DNA of 10,849 bases from Comamonadaceae bacterium. Lineage in GTDB: Bacteria; Pseudomonadota; Gammaproteobacteria; Burkholderiales; Burkholderiaceae_C. The notes beneath the pieces were generated by a model. That model worked only from the letters and a program-made list of their open reading frames with translations, was not told the DNA's origin and did no database searches. The stretch spans positions 1 to 10,849 of the forward strand of contig CANJXV010000062.1 of the NCBI GenBank assembly GCA_947478935.1, written 5' to 3'. The position numbers and the translations under genes are program-made. Of the stretch, positions 7,134 through 10,849 are shown in pieces (positions within the stretch are counted from its first letter, which is position 1; the number at the start of each line of letters is the position of its first letter).

Positions 7134-7162
7134 ATACTAGGGTTTACTCTAATGCGAGTCCA
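7134..7162 (-). promoter_or_regulatory. Candidate sigma70-type promoter of the small membrane protein gene
   Basis: On the minus strand, TGGACT (7157-7162) and TAGTAT (7134-7139) are 17 bases apart, each matching four of six consensus bases. It lies about 55 bases before the start codon and overlaps the candidate LysR site. This is by eye only. Confidence 0.3.
7145..7159. promoter_or_regulatory. Candidate LysR-type binding site (T-N11-A with short inverted arms)
   Basis: ACTC (7146-7149) and GAGT (7156-7159) form an inverted repeat around TAATGC. T7145 and A7157 fit the T-N11-A pattern known for LysR-type regulators. The site lies between the divergent starts of the LysR gene and the small membrane protein gene. 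The pattern is short and common, so support is modest. Confidence 0.3.
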
Positions 7163-7201
7163 CTTTATATTTTTGATTTCAGACATTCATAAAATCTATA
7201 T

Positions 7202-8182
7202 ATGACCCTGCCCGTACCGCAACTGCGCAACTTCGACCTGAACCTGCTCAAAGTCTTTGATGTGGTGATGGCCGAGCGCAGCCTGACGCGGGCGGCGCAG
7301 GTGCTTTCCTTGACGCAGCCTGCGGTAAGCAATGCTTTGCGCCGCTTGCGCGAGGCATTGGCGGACGACGTGCTGGTGCGCCAAGGGCGCAGCTTGCAGC
7401 CCACGCCCAAGGCGCTGCTACTGTGGCCGCAGGTGCGCGAGACGCTGGCGCGCTTACAAAGTGCCTTGGCGCCGCATCCGTTTTCACCGGCCGATACCGT
7501 TTGCAGCTTTGTGCTGACCATGGCCGACGCCACCGCTTCGCAGCTGATGCCGGGTTTGGTACAGGGATTGCTGCAGCAGGCACCCGGCGTGTCTTTGCGC
7601 ACCGTGCCGCTAACCACACGCGACCCCCGGCGCATGCTAGAAGACGGCGAGGTGGATCTGGCGCTAGGCCATTTCCCTGCCGCCTTGGCAGCCATCGCCC
7701 AGCAAAGACAAAACGGGCAGGCCGTGCGCTTTGGCCAGCAGCGGCTTTTTTCCAGCGACTATGTATGTGTCATGCGCAAAGACCATGCGCTAGCCAAGGT
7801 GCCGCTCGACCTGGACGCTTTTTGCGAGGCGCAGCATGCACTGGTCAGTTTTTCGGGCCGCGCCTACGGGCTGATTGATGAGGCCCTGGCCTCGGTCAAC
7901 CGCTCGCGCCGCGTGGTGCTGACGGTGAACCAGTTTTTCACTACTGGCAGCGTGGTGGCGCACTCGGATTTGTTGGCCGTTATGCCACGGCATTTCGTGC
8001 AGGTTACCGGCTTTGCACCGCAACTGGCGGTGCATGAATTGCCGTTTGATGTACCGCCGATTCAGGTCGATGCGCTATGGCACCAGCGCCATGATGCAGA
8101 CAGCGCGCAAAGTTGGTTGCGCGCCCAGGTGCATGCCGTGGCGCAAGCCGTACCGATGGCTGCGCGGAGTGCAGCGCCATGA
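7202..8182 (+). CDS. LysR-family transcriptional regulator
   Basis: The 326-residue protein begins with a standard LysR winged helix-turn-helix: FDLNLLKVFDVVMAERSLTR (11-30) then AAQVLSLTQPAVSNALRRLR (31-50), and DDVLVRQGRSLQPTPKA (55-71). An effector-binding domain follows (about 95-310). The N-terminal pattern resembles the NahR/NodD-like group of LysR proteins, which mostly activate divergent or nearby genes in response to small aromatic or other organic ligands; the actual ligand cannot be read from sequence. The ATG at 7202 has no clear Shine-Dalgarno sequence and is preceded by an AT-rich tract, but it gives the normal N-terminus for the family. The stop overlaps the start of the phosphoesterase gene by four bases (ATGA), so the two are probably one transcript. 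Divergent from the small membrane protein gene. Confidence 0.93.
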   Translation: MTLPVPQLRNFDLNLLKVFDVVMAERSLTRAAQVLSLTQPAVSNALRRLREALADDVLVRQGRSLQPTPKALLLWPQVRETLARLQSALAPHPFSPADTVCSFVLTMADATASQLMPGLVQGLLQQAPGVSLRTVPLTTRDPRRMLEDGEVDLALGHFPAALAAIAQQRQNGQAVRFGQQRLFSSDYVCVMRKDHALAKVPLDLDAFCEAQHALVSFSGRAYGLIDEALASVNRSRRVVLTVNQFFTTGSVVAHSDLLAVMPRHFVQVTGFAPQLAVHELPFDVPPIQVDALWHQRHDADSAQSWLRAQVHAVAQAVPMAARSAAP

Positions 8183-9078
8183 AGCTGCAATTGTTGTCTG
8201 ATGTGCATCTGGAATCGCAGCCTGATTTTGTGGCGCAACCCGCCCCGGACGCGGACTTCTTGGTGCTAGCGGGGGACATCGGCTCGTACCAAAGTGGCTC
8301 CAAATTGCAGGACGCGGATTTCGGCCTGGCGCAGTTTTCGCCGCTGCATGGCTGGCCGGTGCCGGTGTATTTTGTGCCAGGCAACCATGAGTACGACAGT
8401 CTGGACTTTGATGCCGGCCATGCCCGCTTGCGCGAGACCTGCGCGCGTCTGGGCATCACCTGGCTAGACCGGCAGGTGCTCACGCTACCGGGGCGAAGTA
8501 CGGATGGCCAGGCGCTGCGACTGCTGGGTACGACGCTGTGGACTGATTTCGATGCGCTAGCAGCCACACCGCGTCCGTGGTCAGACACTACGGTGAACAG
8601 GGATGCACCGCATGATGCGCACACTTTGAATGCGCTCGCTGCATGGGAAAGTAATGCAGACAATCGCAAAGCGCGCGAAAAAGCGTTTCGCGCGGCTGAC
8701 TATTACTTGAAAAAAACTGGCACGCTGCGCTATGGCCAAGCTTTTTTATCCGAAGCCGTACGCGAAGAAGGTCTGCAATGCCAAGCCTGGTTGCGCGATG
8801 CCTTAAGTCAGCCCTTTGAAGGCAAAACCATCGTCGTCACGCACTTTGCACCCAGCCTGCACAGCGCCGATCCGCGCTATGGCCGCGTGCCCGGAACCGC
8901 CGGTTTTTGCAATGCTTTAGATGACTTGTTGCCGCAGGCTGCGCTCTGGCTGCACGGGCATTTGCACACCGCGCAAGACTATGTACACCGTGGCTGCCGG
9001 GTGGTCGCAAATCCGCTGGGCTATGCGCGCAAAAAAGAGCAAACCCACTTTCGAGCGCAAGCGGTGATTGACATTTAG
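8179..9078 (+). CDS. Calcineurin-like metallophosphoesterase
   Basis: The start at 8179 is chosen because it begins directly with the first metal-binding block, MKLQLLSDVHLE, and overlaps the LysR stop. The frame is open upstream, but only with unrelated residues. The 299-residue protein has the family's blocks in order: D8-x-H10, GDIG with Asp33, GNHEY with Asn69 and His70, VTHFAPS with His222, and HGHLH (259-263). These bind two metal ions for phosphoester hydrolysis. There is no signal peptide or membrane segment, so it is likely cytosolic. The substrate (nucleotide, nucleic acid or phosphoprotein) cannot be told from sequence. Its 3' end overlaps the tetR 3' end by four bases on the opposite strand, so the two genes share terminal bases. 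Confidence 0.92.
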   Translation: MKLQLLSDVHLESQPDFVAQPAPDADFLVLAGDIGSYQSGSKLQDADFGLAQFSPLHGWPVPVYFVPGNHEYDSLDFDAGHARLRETCARLGITWLDRQVLTLPGRSTDGQALRLLGTTLWTDFDALAATPRPWSDTTVNRDAPHDAHTLNALAAWESNADNRKAREKAFRAADYYLKKTGTLRYGQAFLSEAVREEGLQCQAWLRDALSQPFEGKTIVVTHFAPSLHSADPRYGRVPGTAGFCNALDDLLPQAALWLHGHLHTAQDYVHRGCRVVANPLGYARKKEQTHFRAQAVIDI

Positions 9079-9689
9079 CGGGACGCTAATCCATCAAAGC
9101 AGGCACGCATCACCAGGTCGATGATTTGTGCATCGTCATACTGGCCACCCATTTTCAAAAACTCCAGCACCGGGTCACACGCGCGGGCGTACAAGGTGTA
9201 GAGCACTGCAATTGGCGGCAGGCTTGATTGCAAATGGCCTTGCGCTTGCGCCTCTTCAATCCAGCCGCCCAAGCGATCGCTCACTTCAATCAGGCCATCC
9301 ATGTACTGTGCATTGGCCATGAGCTTGGCGCGCAAGGTGGAATTGCGACTGGGCAGCGAGGGCATCTGACCTAGCAACTGCAACTCCATGGTCCAGCGCG
9401 CTACAGCGCGCAATTGCGCCATGGCGTTTTGCGCTGGTAAGTCGCGCAAATAAGCCTGCGCTCTTTGCATGAGCTTGACCATGGCCGCTGCCGCCAGGTC
9501 TTCTTTGCTGGGGAAATGCTTGTACAAACTGGCTTTGGCAATGCCGACGGTGGCGGCGACTTCATCGACCGTCATGGCCTCAAAACCTTTTTGCGCCAGC
9601 AATGCGCTGGCGGTCTGGATGATGGCGTCTTCGCGCGCCTGTAGCATCTGGGTCTTGAAGGACACTTTGGGCAGCGATTTGGAAGGCAT
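9075..9689 (-). CDS. TetR-family transcriptional regulator
   Basis: The 204-residue protein has a typical TetR N-terminal DNA-binding domain. A first helix (AREDAIIQTASALLAQKGFE, 18-37) is followed by the helix-turn-helix, MTVDEVAATVGIAKASLYKH (39-58), and then FPSKEDLAAAAM (59-70). The rest (about 75-204) is a helical ligand and dimer domain with no recognised subfamily. The chosen ATG at 9687-9689 gives a basic 17-residue lead ahead of the domain; no strong ribosome binding site precedes it. It is divergent from the D-amino-acid dehydrogenase gene, with 129 bases between starts. TetR proteins usually repress themselves and a divergent neighbour, so control of that gene is a reasonable guess but unproven. 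It overlaps the phosphoesterase gene tail to tail. Confidence 0.92.
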   Translation of the reverse strand: MPSKSLPKVSFKTQMLQAREDAIIQTASALLAQKGFEAMTVDEVAATVGIAKASLYKHFPSKEDLAAAAMVKLMQRAQAYLRDLPAQNAMAQLRAVARWTMELQLLGQMPSLPSRNSTLRAKLMANAQYMDGLIEVSDRLGGWIEEAQAQGHLQSSLPPIAVLYTLYARACDPVLEFLKMGGQYDDAQIIDLVMRACFDGLASR

Positions 9690-9719
9690 GTCTGAATTTT
9701 AGCCTTTGGGTTGTTTTGT

Positions 9720-9731
9720 AATCGATTTCGA
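9720..9731. promoter_or_regulatory. Weak palindrome in the tetR/dadA-like divergent region, possible operator
   Basis: AATCGATT (9720-9727) is a perfect palindrome and overlaps TCGA-TT-TCGA (9722-9731), about 31-42 bases ahead of the tetR start. TetR operators are usually longer palindromes, so this is only a candidate. No clear promoter pair was found in the 129-base gap (9690-9818). Confidence 0.18.
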
Positions 9732-9808
9732 CCAATTTGCGACTGCATAGTTCAATCTCTGGCCGTATTCTCCAGCGCCCTCTGCCGTTTTCAAGGCGGG
9801 CGCGCAAC

Positions 9809-9812
9809 AGGA
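9809..9812 (+). promoter_or_regulatory. Ribosome binding site of the D-amino-acid dehydrogenase gene
   Basis: AGGA lies six bases before the ATG at 9819 and supports that start, which also begins directly with the first FAD-binding strand. Confidence 0.6.
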
Positions 9813-9818
9813 TTTTTT

Positions 9819-10849
9819 ATGCATATTGTTGTGGTCGGTGCCGGCATCATCGGCACTAGCACCGCCTGGTATTTGGCCGAGCGTGGCCACCGGGTCACGG
9901 TGGTGGAGCGCCAGGCCGATGCGGCGATGGAAACCAGTTTTGCCAATGCAGGGCAGATCTCGGTCAGCCATTGCGAACCCTGGGCTAACCGCGATGCACC
10001 GCTCAAAGCGCTCAAGTGGATGTTCAGTAAAGAGGCGCCGCTTTTGTTCCGGCCACAATGGCCGCTGGGTGAAGGCTGGCAGCAGTACCGTTGGAGTCTG
10101 CGATTTCTTGCCCAATGCAATGATGCGGCATTCCATCGCAACGTAGGCCATATCGTGGCCCTGGGCGCTTACAGCCATGCGGCGCTCAAAGAACTGGTGG
10201 CACAAACCGGCATTGATTACCACCGGCTGGAGCGCGGCATCTCGCATTTTTTTGCCGACCAAGCGGCGTTTAACAGCGCCTGCGAACTGGCTGCCTTGAT
10301 GCAGCAGTTTGGCGTGGAGCGCAAGGTCATCAGCACCGCCCAATTGCTGCAACTGGAACCCACGCTGGCGCCTTTTAGTGAGCGCATTGTGGGCGCTACG
10401 TTTACCGCAAGCGATGAGTCGGGCGACGCGTGTGTGTTTACCCAAGGCCTGGCGCGCGTCTGTGCGGCGCGCGGTGTGGAATTTTTGTTTTCACACCGGC
10501 TGGAGAGTCTGGAGGTGACGGGCGCCATGGTGCGCGGCGCGCGCGTGCGACCTATGACAAATGGTGGCGTGGATGGTGGCGACGGCCTATTTAACGCGGC
10601 CAGCGCAGATGGCGCAGCAATCAGCGCGGGCGGGATTGCGCGCACCATTGCCGCCGACGCGGTAGTGGTGGCCTGCGGTTCCTACAGCGCACCCCTGCTA
10701 CGCCGCGTGGGCGTGGACTTGCCGATTTACCCGGGCAAAGGCTATAGCGCCACATTCCCCATAATGCGGCCCGAGCGGGCGCCTTCGGTGTCGGTGATCG
10801 ACGACTCGCGCAAGATTGCCATCACCCGCTTAGGCGACCAGATCCGCGT
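9819..10849 (+). CDS. D-amino acid dehydrogenase (DadA-like FAD oxidoreductase), 3' end cut by window edge
   Basis: DadA-type enzymes oxidise D-amino acids to 2-oxo acids and ammonia, passing electrons to the respiratory chain at the inner membrane. The frame stays open to the window end; 343 residues are visible of an expected 410-440. Family marks are the dinucleotide-binding GAGIIG (7-12) with Glu30 ending the second strand, the FAD-contact motif ETSFANAGQIS (38-48), PLKALKWM (61-68), ASDESGDACVFTQGLA (197-212), ACGSYSAPLL (285-294), YPGKGYSATFP (304-314) and KIAITRLGDQIR at the edge. Residues 243-276 form an extra Gly/Ala-rich segment compared with ordinary DadA, encoded partly by a short tandem duplication. 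It is divergent from tetR. A related glycine/D-amino-acid oxidase with another substrate is possible, so no gene symbol is given. Confidence 0.88.
   Translation, partial: MHIVVVGAGIIGTSTAWYLAERGHRVTVVERQADAAMETSFANAGQISVSHCEPWANRDAPLKALKWMFSKEAPLLFRPQWPLGEGWQQYRWSLRFLAQCNDAAFHRNVGHIVALGAYSHAALKELVAQTGIDYHRLERGISHFFADQAAFNSACELAALMQQFGVERKVISTAQLLQLEPTLAPFSERIVGATFTASDESGDACVFTQGLARVCAARGVEFLFSHRLESLEVTGAMVRGARVRPMTNGGVDGGDGLFNAASADGAAISAGGIARTIAADAVVVACGSYSAPLLRRVGVDLPIYPGKGYSATFPIMRPERAPSVSVIDDSRKIAITRLGDQIR
10561..10581 (+). repeat. 12-base-period micro-duplication inside the dadA-like gene
   Basis: ATGGTGGCG occurs at 10561-10569 and again at 10573-10581, in frame, producing the Gly-rich NGGVDGGDG. 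It lies within the extra segment of the protein and looks like a slipped-strand duplication. Confidence 0.6.

Noticed and set aside
8004..8669. Open frame of 221 codons on the minus strand across the LysR/phosphoesterase junction
   Set aside because: Both plus-strand genes have complete family motifs; the Ser/Ala-rich antisense translation has none.
9699..10445. Long open frame of 248 codons on the minus strand opposite the dadA-like gene
   Set aside because: It lies opposite a clear FAD enzyme, its translation has no recognisable motif and it arises from GC-rich codon bias.

Overview
The window looks like chromosomal DNA from a GC-rich betaproteobacterium of the order Burkholderiales, most likely Comamonadaceae (Rhodoferax/Polaromonas-like). 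This rests on the PhaM-type polyhydroxyalkanoate granule protein, the purE-purK pair, the style of the LysR and SOS-peptidase proteins, and the dense GC-rich coding. The exact genus is inference. Both ends cut through genes: purE lacks its first codons and the dadA-like gene runs off the right end. No rRNA, tRNA, CRISPR array, insertion sequence or phage gene was seen, and no gene-free stretch exceeds about 140 bases.

Left part (1-2902, + strand): purE and purK overlap by four bases and carry out the two-step carboxylation of aminoimidazole ribonucleotide in purine synthesis. A 113-base gap follows, then a two-domain Sua5-type threonylcarbamoyl-AMP synthase for the t6A modification of tRNA.

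Middle part (2914-5881, - strand), read right to left: a secreted or membrane-anchored TPR protein with a Gly-rich tail, a PhaM-type PHB granule/nucleoid regulator, and 33 bases after it a stand-alone FIST-domain protein. The phaM-FIST pair could be one transcript, which would link a predicted small-molecule sensing domain to PHB granule control. That link is a hypothesis.

Divergent from the TPR gene is an SRAP (YedK/HMCES-like) DNA-protein crosslink gene interrupted by one in-frame amber codon at position 113, while the remaining 98 codons still read as good SRAP protein. This is the most concrete anomaly in the window. A small two-helix membrane protein gene (- strand) follows. It is divergent from a LysR regulator, which overlaps a metallophosphoesterase gene by four bases. 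The phosphoesterase gene in turn overlaps, tail to tail, a TetR regulator. The TetR gene is divergent from a D-amino-acid-dehydrogenase-like flavoprotein gene, which carries an extra Gly/Ala-rich segment with a 12-base micro-duplication.

Most of the window is ordinary housekeeping and regulatory content. No clear new multi-gene system was found. The items worth checking are the interrupted SRAP gene, the PhaM-FIST pairing, the LysR-phosphoesterase coupling and the unusual TPR protein.
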